Under the pieces are notes generated by a model. The model worked only from the letters and a program-made list of their open reading frames with translations, was not told where the DNA came from and ran no database searches. A stretch of DNA of 5,551 bases, from the NCBI GenBank assembly GCA_017633865.1, contig JAGBOM010000365.1, forward strand, positions 1 through 5,551. Reading direction: 5' to 3'. The position numbers were made by a program, and so were the translations under genes. Below, piece by piece: positions 1 through 4,794 of this stretch. The stretch is from Opitutales bacterium. Lineage in GTDB: Bacteria; Verrucomicrobiota; Verrucomicrobiia; Opitutales; Intestinicryptomonadaceae. Positions within the stretch are counted from its first letter, which is position 1. The number at the start of each line of letters is the position of its first letter.

Positions 1-276
1 ACGGCCACCTACGGCGAGGAGACTATCGAGGCGGGCGCGGGGAATGGCGGAGCATATAACGAGTATGGCGGCATTGGTGGCGCGGGCGATTTTCCGGGCG
101 CCATCGGCGGCGCGGGCGCGCAAGCGGCATCCTCGCAGTACGGCATAGGGGGGAGCGGTGGCTGGCCCAACGGCGGCAACGGGGCGACGGTGCGGGCGGG
201 GGTCAGCACGGACGCGGGCGACGGCGGCGACGGCTTCGCCCTCCTCTTTTTCGCGGCCCGCCCGGCGGCGCAATAA
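1..276 (+). CDS. Glycine-rich phage tail/adhesin protein, C-terminal part (partial)
   Basis: This open frame runs from the left edge to TAA at 274-276; its start lies outside the window. The 91 visible residues are dominated by short Gly motifs (GGIGGAG, GAIGGAG, GGSGG, GGNG, GGDG) and end in a hydrophobic strand (FALLFFA). Glycine-rich C-terminal domains with this look, closing in a short beta strand, are known in phage tail fibres and receptor-binding tail proteins. There they form a polyglycine-type sandwich at the tip. An imperfect 10-residue repeat is visible (DNA 71-88 and 101-118, 30 bases apart). The location, directly upstream of small tail-companion and membrane genes, fits the end of a tail module. 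The fold is inferred from composition, so another glycine-rich structural protein is possible. The frame itself is secure because it is open, lacks rare stops and is followed by a well-placed gene. Confidence 0.7.
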   Translation, partial: TATYGEETIEAGAGNGGAYNEYGGIGGAGDFPGAIGGAGAQAASSQYGIGGSGGWPNGGNGATVRAGVSTDAGDGGDGFALLFFAARPAAQ

Positions 277-298
277 CGTTTTTTTTAGGAGCAAAAAA

Positions 299-595
299 AT
301 GGGAAGATATTATAGTCCGACAGGGCGTTGCGAGATTTGGGACACGCCCCCGGCGGGGTACAAGACGGAAGAAGAATGGGCGGCGCTCCACCCGCCCCCG
401 CCCCCGCCCCCGCCGGAGCCGACGCCGGAAGAAATCGCCGCCCAAGCCGCCGCCGAGAAACAAGCGCGTTTTGCGGCGATTGACGCGGCCAGCGTGCGCC
501 CCTTGCGGGCGATTGCGGCGGGAACGGCCACCGAGTATGACCGCGAAAAATTGGCGGCGCTGGAAGCGGAAGCCGCCGAGTTGCGGAAATCCTAA
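299..595 (+). CDS. Small tail-fibre-companion-like protein, proline-rich linker plus helical tail
   Basis: 98 residues. The start at ATG 299 is chosen because AGGAG (287-291) sits at good spacing in front of it; the same frame is open back to 158 but has no ribosome site there and would overlap the upstream gene. The N-terminal ~35 residues are compact and aromatic (GRYYSPTG, EIWDTPPAGY). Next come a run of eight prolines (about residues 32-39) and then a charged helical stretch containing AAIDAASVRPLRAIAAG and ALEAEAAELRK. A C-terminus of the type 'ID..S.R.LR......T..D...L..LEAEAA.LR' recurs in small phage proteins encoded right after tail fibres, some annotated as fibre assembly or tail proteins; that link is from memory, not a search. 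It is 22 bases downstream of the glycine-rich gene and 2 bases upstream of the next start, so it is probably cotranscribed and translationally coupled. The exact function is not known. Confidence 0.8.
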   Translation: MGRYYSPTGRCEIWDTPPAGYKTEEEWAALHPPPPPPPPEPTPEEIAAQAAAEKQARFAAIDAASVRPLRAIAAGTATEYDREKLAALEAEAAELRKS

Positions 596-597
596 AA

Positions 598-885
598 ATG
601 AGCAACGCCAACAACAACACAACCGCCGTCGGGCCCGATTGGGCGGAAACCGCCCGCGCCATGGGGCAACTGACCGAGGCCATCCGGGGCCTATCGGCCC
701 GCATGGACAAGGCGGAGGCCGCGCAACACACCCCGCCATGCCGCCACGTTGACGCCCTCGCCGCCCGCGTGGGGGCGCTGGAAAAGGTGAGCAATCGCGC
801 GGGCGATTTGGCGTGGAAAATTATAGGGGCTATATCCACGGCGGCGGCGGCGGCGCTTTGGGCGGTTTTGCAAATGCAAAAATAA
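598..885 (+). CDS. Small coiled-coil protein with C-terminal membrane anchor (holin-like candidate)
   Basis: 95 residues. ATG 598 lies 2 bases after the previous stop with no clear Shine-Dalgarno site of its own, so translation probably depends on the upstream gene. An Asn-rich N-terminus is followed by amphipathic heptad-like helix (about residues 14-42, with TEAIRGLSARMDKAE), a short break with PPCRH (46-50), a second helix (DALAARVGALEKV) and one membrane segment (about 74-92, IIGAISTAAAAALWAVL) ending in QMQK. This coiled-coil plus single C-terminal span layout resembles XhlA/haemolysin-type lysis accessory proteins and other small phage membrane proteins. The position after the tail genes is where lysis genes often sit, but no endolysin is visible in the window. 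The holin or lysis role is therefore an inference; topology is the only thing seen directly. Confidence 0.78.
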   Translation: MSNANNNTTAVGPDWAETARAMGQLTEAIRGLSARMDKAEAAQHTPPCRHVDALAARVGALEKVSNRAGDLAWKIIGAISTAAAAALWAVLQMQK

Positions 886-905
886 TATATAGCGGGGGCA
901 AAAAA

Positions 906-1745
906 ATGACGGCGCAGGGGTTATTTTTTGACGCGGGCGCCGGGGAAGAAACCCCGGAATATAAAGCGTTTTGCGATAAATTCAAACCCCAAAAAACCAC
1001 GGACGATTGTTATACGCCGCCCGTCGTTTTTGACGCCGTGCGGGCGTGGGTGGGGCGGCATTACAACCTCGACGGCGCGGAAATCGTCCGCCCCTTTTTC
1101 CCGGGCGGGGACTACGAAAACGCAAATTACCCGAAAAATTGCGTAGTTTTGGACAACCCGCCTTTTTCGATTTATCGCCAAATTGTGCGGTTTTTCCTCG
1201 CGCGAAAAATCAAGTTTTTTTTGTTCGCGCCCCATTTAACTAATTTCGTCCCGGGCGCGGACTGTTGCTATATTATCGCGGGCGCGAAGGTCATATATGC
1301 CAACGGGGCGGACGTCCGCACAAGTTTTATTAGCAACCTTTGGGGAGGGCGCCGCTTGTGGCTGGCGCCAACGCTAAAAACCGAGGTAGAGCAGGCGCAA
1401 CGGACGGCGAAAAAAAGCAAGCGCCTTGCAAAGGTAGGGCTCCCCGCGTCCGTGCTGACCCCCGCCCGCTGTGGCAAGTACATAACGCAGTTGGCGGACG
1501 ATATATTTTTTGACGCCCGCGAGGTGTCCGTTGCGCGCGAGGGCTTGGCCGCTTACAAGACTTTCGGCGGCTGCGTTTTCGCGGGCGGCGACGCGCAAGC
1601 CCGCCTCGCCGCCCTTGGGGCGCAAGAGGAGCCCGGGGAGTGCCGCCGCGTCTATGGCTTGACCGCGTTAGAGCAACAGGCGGTCGACGCTTTGGCCGGG
1701 CCCCCGGGGGGGGGCAAAACCCCGGGGAATATAGGGCCGAATTAG
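906..1745 (+). CDS. Phage N6-adenine DNA methyltransferase-like protein (DNPPF motif)
   Basis: 279 residues from ATG 906, preceded by a G-run (894-898) and an A-tract; the frame is open further upstream, but an earlier start would run into the previous gene. Residues 30-38 read KTTDDCYTP, 62-71 RPFFPGGDYE, and 83-87 DNPPF. The last is the catalytic motif IV (D/N-P-P-F/Y) of N6-adenine methyltransferases. It is followed by a hydrophobic strand and FFLFAPHLT (about 104-112). A family of phage proteins with this K-T-T-D-D-C-Y-T-P...PGGDYE...DNPPFS order is known, variously annotated as Dam-like methyltransferase; the assignment is from motif recall. The classical FxGxG SAM-binding loop is not obvious: RPFFPGGDYE may be its variant. 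The C-terminus after residue ~264 (AGPPGGGKTPGNIGPN) is low complexity and follows a run of nine G where a shift of frame is plausible. It could be an active modification enzyme, for example against host restriction, or a degenerate relative. Confidence 0.82.
   Translation: MTAQGLFFDAGAGEETPEYKAFCDKFKPQKTTDDCYTPPVVFDAVRAWVGRHYNLDGAEIVRPFFPGGDYENANYPKNCVVLDNPPFSIYRQIVRFFLARKIKFFLFAPHLTNFVPGADCCYIIAGAKVIYANGADVRTSFISNLWGGRRLWLAPTLKTEVEQAQRTAKKSKRLAKVGLPASVLTPARCGKYITQLADDIFFDAREVSVAREGLAAYKTFGGCVFAGGDAQARLAALGAQEEPGECRRVYGLTALEQQAVDALAGPPGGGKTPGNIGPN
1702..1727 (+). other. Nine-G run and GC hairpin at the end of the methyltransferase-like gene
   Basis: Two copies of the 8-base palindrome CCCCGGGG (1702-1709 and 1720-1727) flank a G9 run (1706-1714) and CAAAA. 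GGGG (1711-1714) can pair with CCCC (1720-1723) over the loop CAAAA, with CCCC 1702-1705 and GGGG 1724-1727 closing an outer helix. No T-tract follows, so this is not an intrinsic terminator. Long G runs promote replication or transcription slippage. Reading on in the -1 frame after the run ends at TGA 1760-1762, overlapping the next gene's ATG at 1759. Confidence 0.6.
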
Positions 1746-1758
1746 AGGGCACCATATT

Positions 1759-2622
1759 ATGATTTTGTCGCCGCGCCTTTGCGCTTGCCTCGCCGCCGCC
1801 GCCCTTTTGGGCGGTTGTATGCTTGCGCCCGCGCCCGCCGCTAAAACCGCCCCGGAGCCCGCGCAGGGCGTGGCGGTTGAGGTGTCGCGGGTGCCGCTTG
1901 AGCGGGAGCCCCTGCCCCTGCCCGAATTGCCCGAGCCGCTGATTACTTACACCCCGGCACCGACGGACACCGCGCAAGACTTGGCGACCAAGACCGACCT
2001 GCAGAGGCTTGCCGCGCAAATTGAGCAAGCGCAAGCGGACGCCGCCGCCGCGATATACAAGGCGACGCAGACCGCCCGCGCCGAGCTGGAAAACGCGCAA
2101 AAAAAAACGGACGTTGAGCTGGCCGCGCTGGAGGCGCGGCTGGCGGCGCAAACCGCCACGGAAACGGCGGACGCGCAAGCGCAAATATATGACGCCAATA
2201 AATGGCTGGGCGCGATAGTTATTGCCGCCGTAGCCGCCATCGTCTACGCCTATAAGCGTTTAAGCGTTGGCGCGGCTTGCGTCGCCCTTGCGGGCTTTGC
2301 GGCCCTGTTTGCGCTTGTTTTGGCGGGCAAGCATTATCCCCGATTGGTTGCGCTTGCGCCCTTGCCTTTGCTTGTTTTGGTTGCCTACACCGCGTGGCGC
2401 GAGGGCATAGTCCGCGACGCTTTGCGGGCTTGCGTTCGGGGCGTGGAGTTGGCGGACAATGACACAGTAAAGCAAGCCATAAGCAAGCAAGACAAAAAAG
2501 GCGCGATTGAGCGGGCCGCCCGCAAAGACATAGACGCGGCGACCGCTGACCTCGCGCGGGAGCGGCTGCAAGCGCAGACCGCCGCCCGGCGGGGCGCGGA
2601 AAAAAAAGAAAAGGAGGCGTAA
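1759..2622 (+). CDS. Predicted phage lipoprotein with coiled coil and three membrane segments
   Basis: 287 residues. ATG 1759 has GAGGG (1745-1749) upstream. The N-terminus is a type II signal peptide: MILSPRLCAC, a hydrophobic Ala/Leu core, then LLGGC with the candidate lipidated Cys at residue 20. A Pro/Glu-rich spacer follows (about 23-70, with EPLPLPELPEP), then a long Ala/Gln/Glu-rich coiled-coil helix (about 74-147), three hydrophobic spans (about 149-165, 170-189, 195-212) and a charged helical tail (about 213-287, ending EKKEKEA). The combination of outer-surface lipidation with later membrane spans would tether both ends to membrane. That recalls envelope-bridging lysis proteins such as unimolecular spanins, but those do not usually have three spans, so the role is open. 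It is 2 bases upstream of the next start, which has a strong AAGGAGG site inside this gene's end. I do not recognise a named family. The gene call is firm, and the lipoprotein call is probable. Confidence 0.85.
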   Translation: MILSPRLCACLAAAALLGGCMLAPAPAAKTAPEPAQGVAVEVSRVPLEREPLPLPELPEPLITYTPAPTDTAQDLATKTDLQRLAAQIEQAQADAAAAIYKATQTARAELENAQKKTDVELAALEARLAAQTATETADAQAQIYDANKWLGAIVIAAVAAIVYAYKRLSVGAACVALAGFAALFALVLAGKHYPRLVALAPLPLLVLVAYTAWREGIVRDALRACVRGVELADNDTVKQAISKQDKKGAIERAARKDIDAATADLARERLQAQTAARRGAEKKEKEA

Positions 2623-2623
2623 T

Positions 2624-3226
2624 ATGACCCTCGAGGAAACGTTGGCCGGCGGCACCTTGACCGAGGCCGCATGGCTACCGGGGCAAAGCACCCCGGCGCT
2701 GGAAATCCGCCGGGATTGTCCCGGCAATGGCGAATGGCTGGTCGTCCAACGGTGGCCCGACCCCATGCCCCTGACCTGGATTTTTGCGGGCCCGGTGGCA
2801 GAGCGCCGCGCCTGGCGACGGTATTATCTATGTGAGGCGGACATTGCCCGGACTCGGGCCGACAACTATATGACGGACAAAGAGGAGGAGGCCATGGCCG
2901 ATAAAAATACGGCGTATTATAAGCCCTGCGGCGCGGCGGGTTGCCCCGCGCAAGGCCGCGCCCCGGCGCCCGATATTGACCCCGTGCGCCACCGGGGCTA
3001 TGCGGACATAGAGCAATGGCGGGGGGCGCTGGCGGAATACGCCCAAGAGGCGCAACTCAACCTCGGCAAGGACTGGCGCGACACCACCGCCGCCCTGTGG
3101 GACAACGGGCGCCGCTGCACTTGTCAAGTTGGCGATGTGCCCTGCCCATGCCCGCAGGGCGTGGCGCTTGCCAAGGGGGGCGGGGATTGCCATTGCGGGC
3201 TTTTCGTGGGCCATAACGTTGACTAA
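2624..3226 (+). CDS. Protein with ferredoxin-thioredoxin reductase catalytic-chain-like cysteine cluster
   Basis: 200 residues. ATG 2624 follows AAGGAGG (2610-2616), 1 base after the previous stop. Residues 1-90 form an unrecognised Trp-rich region (WLPGQS, GEWLVVQRWPDPMPLTW). Residues 91-200 resemble the ferredoxin-thioredoxin reductase catalytic (beta) chain. A helix (about 128-160, EYAQEAQLNLGKDW) leads into C165-T-C167, C174-P-C176 and C189-H-C191, followed by GLF. In that enzyme the order CPC...CPC...CHC supplies four ligands of a 4Fe-4S cluster plus two redox-active cysteines. Here those would be C165, C174, C176 and C189 as ligands and C167 and C191 as the redox pair. The usual gaps are 16 and 8 residues; here they are 6 and 12, and the first Pro is Thr. 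An extra pair, C102 and C107, lies upstream. The 110-residue C-terminal part matches the family's length, and a strong internal start sits exactly there. The enzyme activity is inferred; a structural zinc or Fe-S site is the main alternative. Confidence 0.8.
   Translation: MTLEETLAGGTLTEAAWLPGQSTPALEIRRDCPGNGEWLVVQRWPDPMPLTWIFAGPVAERRAWRRYYLCEADIARTRADNYMTDKEEEAMADKNTAYYKPCGAAGCPAQGRAPAPDIDPVRHRGYADIEQWRGALAEYAQEAQLNLGKDWRDTTAALWDNGRRCTCQVGDVPCPCPQGVALAKGGGDCHCGLFVGHNVD
2883..2896 (+). promoter_or_regulatory. Internal ribosome binding site and in-frame start (M91)
   Basis: AGGAGG (2883-2888) stands 5 bases before ATG 2894, in frame with the 2624 gene. It is at least as good a Shine-Dalgarno site as the one at the gene's own start. 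Initiation here would give a separate 110-residue product, MADKNTAYYK onward, consisting only of the cysteine-cluster domain. Part of the match comes from three Glu codons in a row (GAG GAG GAG), so chance coding cannot be excluded. Confidence 0.55.
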
Positions 3227-3252
3227 CTATATTTTTTGCGGGAGTAAAAAAA

Positions 3253-3453
3253 ATGACAAAAAAAATTGCGGGCGCGCTAATTATAATCGCCGCCCTCGCC
3301 GCCGCCGCCGGTTACTGGTTGGACGGACGGCCCGAGACCCAGCCGGACGTCCCGGCGACCATTGAGCAAGTCAAGGACGGCGCGTCCCTCATTATCGACA
3401 CCGCCGCCCCGGCGCAAGCCGCGCCCGCCGCCGAACAGGGGGAAAGCAAATGA
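3253..3453 (+). CDS. Small membrane-anchored peptide
   Basis: 66 residues. ATG 3253 follows GGGAG (3240-3244) and an A-tract. The N-terminus MTKK plus a hydrophobic stretch (about 5-21, AGALIIIAALAAAAGYW) is either an uncleaved signal anchor or a signal peptide. The remainder is a soluble acidic and Ala/Pro-rich tail (DGRPETQPDVPATIEQVKDGASLIIDTAAP). The stop overlaps the next start by 4 bases (ATGA at 3450-3453), so the two are translationally coupled. Small one-span proteins are common in phage lysis or superinfection modules, but I do not recognise this one and no lipobox is present. Confidence 0.75.
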   Translation: MTKKIAGALIIIAALAAAAGYWLDGRPETQPDVPATIEQVKDGASLIIDTAAPAQAAPAAEQGESK

Positions 3454-3752
3454 GTACGATTAACTTGGACGCATGGGGCCGCCGCAACGGCAGCGGCCAT
3501 TATAACGACTTTGCGGCCACCCTGCCGCCGGTGGCCATCGCCGATGATGGCGCGGGAAATATATATTTATTTTTCGCGGGCAAAACTGACGCAACCTCGG
3601 GCGTCATCCAAAAGATAAGCACCGCCGCCGGGGTCACTACCCTTGCCGCCACTTGGGGCGCATGGGCTGACCGGGCGGGCCTGACTTACGACAAGGCCTT
3701 CGGGGAGCCTATCAGTGTTGACGAGGCCGCGGCGGACGCCGCCGGGCTGTAG
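3450..3752 (+). CDS. Small phage protein of unknown function
   Basis: 100 residues, starting in the ATGA overlap with the membrane peptide gene; GGGGGAAAG (3438-3446) provides the ribosome site. There are no membrane segments. The sequence looks beta-rich: NLDAWGRRNGSGHYNDF, VAIADDGAGNIYLFFAGKTDATSG, VIQKISTAAGVTTLAATW, then ADRAGLTYDKAF and an acidic tail. The layout 'YL..AG....SG.I.KI....G......W...W..RA.LTY' recalls small proteins next to tail genes in other phages that end in a W..R.SLTY motif; this is a weak memory-based resemblance. It is the last gene before the double terminator, so it closes the late transcription unit. Confidence 0.72.
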   Translation: MSTINLDAWGRRNGSGHYNDFAATLPPVAIADDGAGNIYLFFAGKTDATSGVIQKISTAAGVTTLAATWGAWADRAGLTYDKAFGEPISVDEAAADAAGL

Positions 3753-3766
3753 CGCCGCTACCTCCT

Positions 3767-3839
3767 GCAACCGGGCGCGGCCACCCCTACGACCGCCAAC
3801 CCTCCCCCGCCACAAGCCGCGCCCCGGTTGCTTTTTTTT
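3767..3839 (+). terminator. Intrinsic terminator 1 of the late cluster (long loop)
   Basis: The 15-base arm at 3767-3781 (GCAACCGGGCGCGGC) is complementary to 3816-3831 apart from one extra C, and T8 (3832-3839) follows. The loop is long at 34 bases. It starts 14 bases after the stop of the last late gene. The stem strength and T-tract favour a real terminator in spite of the loop length. Confidence 0.7.
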
Positions 3840-3844
3840 CTTTG

Positions 3845-3878
3845 CGCCTTGCCCTTTTCCCGGGGCAAGGCGTTTTTT
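3845..3878 (+). terminator. Intrinsic terminator 2 of the late cluster
   Basis: A perfect 10-base-pair stem (CGCCTTGCCC 3845-3854 with GGGCAAGGCG 3863-3872), 8-base loop and T6 (3873-3878) form a textbook Rho-independent terminator directly behind the first one. Together they make read-through from the late genes into the next unit unlikely. Confidence 0.88.
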
Positions 3879-3909
3879 ATATGCCTTTCCCCCAAAAAAA
3901 ATGCCCGCG

Positions 3910-3933
3910 AAAGCCTATATAATAGGGCTTTTT
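3910..3933 (+). other. AT-rich hairpin with T-tract between terminator and promoter
   Basis: AAAGCC (3910-3915) pairs with GGCTTT (3926-3931), with TAT/ATA continuing inside past one bulged G, and T5 overlaps the end. It could be a weak third terminator. The loop contains TATAAT (3918-3923), but there is no -35 box at the right distance, so I do not call it a promoter. The rest of 3879-3978 is AT-rich, with an A/T tract (about 3955-3975), and holds no gene. Confidence 0.35.
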
Positions 3934-3978
3934 CTCACCATCAGACCGAAAAAGCAAAAAAAAAATAAAAAAATATGC

Positions 3979-4006
3979 TTGACAAAAGCGGTTTAGGCGT
4001 TATAAT
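3979..4006 (+). promoter_or_regulatory. Sigma-70-type promoter with consensus boxes
   Basis: TTGACA (3979-3984) and TATAAT (4001-4006) are both perfect, with a 16-base spacer. An A-rich stretch just upstream (about 3955-3975) could act as an UP element. Transcription would start near 4013, giving a leader of about 55 bases before ATG 4068. It is the only consensus promoter I see in the window and it drives the four-gene cassette. The leader has a small GGGC-CAA-GCCC hairpin (4033-4043). No clear operator palindrome is evident. Confidence 0.88.
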
Positions 4007-4067
4007 ATAAGCGTACAAAGGGCAAAGGCGCGGGGCCAAGCCCAAGAAAAAAAAAGGAGCAAAAACG

Positions 4068-4259
4068 ATGGCCACTGAAAAACAAATCAACTATGCTATG
4101 GCGCTTTTGAAACGGAACGGGTACCGGACGGATTACATGGACGCATCCTTTAAGGCTTTGGGCGCGCGGATGAAGGAGCGGTCGGGCCGCGTCCGCGACT
4201 GGCTGTCCGAGATGGATAAAAGCCGAATTAGCGACCTTATTAGCGCCCTCGCCAACTGA
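4068..4259 (+). CDS. Small helical protein, first gene of the accessory cassette
   Basis: 63 residues. ATG 4068 follows AGGAG (4055-4059) and is the first gene behind the strong promoter. It appears fully helical and charged: MATEKQINYAMALLKRNGY, then MDASFKALGARMKERSGRVRDWLSEMDKSRISDLISALAN. Small phage and bacterial proteins beginning 'ATEKQI.(Y/F)...LL...GY' and ending in 'V..WL..M....IS.LI..L' are familiar as an uncharacterised family (similar to DUF3072-like proteins, from memory). The fold suggests a small helical bundle that could bind protein or DNA. No catalytic motif is present. Being first behind a consensus promoter suggests it is made in quantity, possibly during lysogeny or early infection. 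Confidence 0.85.
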   Translation: MATEKQINYAMALLKRNGYRTDYMDASFKALGARMKERSGRVRDWLSEMDKSRISDLISALAN

Positions 4260-4274
4260 CCAACAACAACCCCG

Positions 4275-4295
4275 GGGGCGGGAAACGCCCGCCCC
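4275..4295 (+). other. GC-rich intergenic hairpin between cassette genes 1 and 2
   Basis: GGGGCGGG (4275-4282) pairs perfectly with CCCGCCCC (4288-4295) around the loop AAACG, 15 bases after the stop at 4259. There is no T-tract, so it is not a standard terminator. It may be an mRNA-stabilising or processing element that lets the first gene be expressed more than the others, or a partial attenuator. Confidence 0.6.
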
Positions 4296-4314
4296 ATAAA
4301 AACGGAGAAAAACC

Positions 4315-4563
4315 ATGAAAAAGAAATTGATTGTTGACAAGTTCCCCGCGCAAGACCCAACCAAAGGCGCAAGCGACTACATCGTCCGCCCATACGGCTT
4401 CCCAATCCTTCGCAGGGACTTGCCCGAGGCGCTGACCGCCCACGGCGTGCGCCCGCAAGACTTGGCGGGGGCGTTGGCGACCATTGACGCGGCGGGGGTT
4501 GACGCTCGCGTCGAGTTAGGCCTCGACCTCGATTGGTACGTCCCCGCAAAGGCCGCCCGATGA
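4315..4563 (+). CDS. Small protein of unknown function, second cassette gene
   Basis: 82 residues. ATG 4315 follows CGGAG (4303-4307). The N-terminus is basic (MKKKLIVDKFPAQDP), then a segment DYIVRPYGFPILRRDLPEAL, a helix (TAHGVRPQDLAGALATIDAAGVDARV) and a C-terminal LGLDLDWYVPAKAAR. There are no membrane segments or cysteines. I recognise no family. Its stop overlaps the next start (ATGA, 4560-4563), so the two are translationally coupled and may work together. Confidence 0.78.
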   Translation: MKKKLIVDKFPAQDPTKGASDYIVRPYGFPILRRDLPEALTAHGVRPQDLAGALATIDAAGVDARVELGLDLDWYVPAKAAR

Positions 4564-4769
4564 CCGCCCCGGATTTGACCGCCGCCGCCCGCGCCCTTGG
4601 CCGGGCGGGCGGCAAAAAAGGCGGCAAGAGCAAGAGCGCCCGCAAGCTGGCCGCCAGCGCGGCAAACCTTGCCAAGGCGCGGGCAAAGCAACCGCCCGCC
4701 GCCGCCCGCAAGGAGCGGGCGCGGAAAGCCGCCGCCGCCCGCTGGAAAAAGCAAAAAAAGGACGATTGA
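4560..4769 (+). CDS. Small highly basic Lys/Ala-rich protein, probably nucleic-acid binding
   Basis: 69 residues. The start at 4560 is chosen because ATGA overlaps the previous stop; the frame also reaches ATG 4533, which has no good ribosome site. The composition is extreme: Ala, Lys, Arg and Gly dominate. Motifs are GGKKGGKSKSARKLAASAANLAKARAK and, at the end, RKERARKAAAARWKKQKK. Tails such as 'KGG.....A..AAN..K' and 'ER.RKAA.ARW' recur at the ends of small phage and plasmid proteins that are thought to contact DNA or RNA, and the composition resembles histone H1-like tails. The function is inferred from charge only. Sited in the insulated cassette, it could be a DNA-coating or regulatory partner of the 82-residue protein. 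Confidence 0.78.
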   Translation: MTAPDLTAAARALGRAGGKKGGKSKSARKLAASAANLAKARAKQPPAAARKERARKAAAARWKKQKKDD

Positions 4770-4794
4770 CCCCTAAAAACGAAAGGAAAAAAAG

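Noticed and set aside
1..276. Diversity-generating retroelement target in the glycine-rich gene
   Set aside because: No reverse transcriptase and no template-like near-copy of the segment is visible in the window, and the repeat is short and in frame.
158..298. Upstream extension of the 98-residue gene to ATG 158
   Set aside because: It would overlap the glycine-rich gene for over 110 bases and has no ribosome site, while ATG 299 has AGGAG.
813..905. Upstream extension of the methyltransferase-like gene to ATG 813
   Set aside because: It would overlap the preceding gene's membrane segment and reads as a shifted copy of it (glycine-rich); ATG 906 lies just after that gene ends.
1330..2184. 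Antisense open frame (284 codons) across the methyltransferase-like and lipoprotein genes
   Set aside because: Arg/Gly-rich product without recognisable motifs; the plus-strand genes have clear motifs and signal features.
3901..3934. TATAAT at 3918-3923 as a second promoter
   Set aside because: No -35-like box at 15-19 bases upstream (the region is a plain A-run), and it sits in a hairpin loop.
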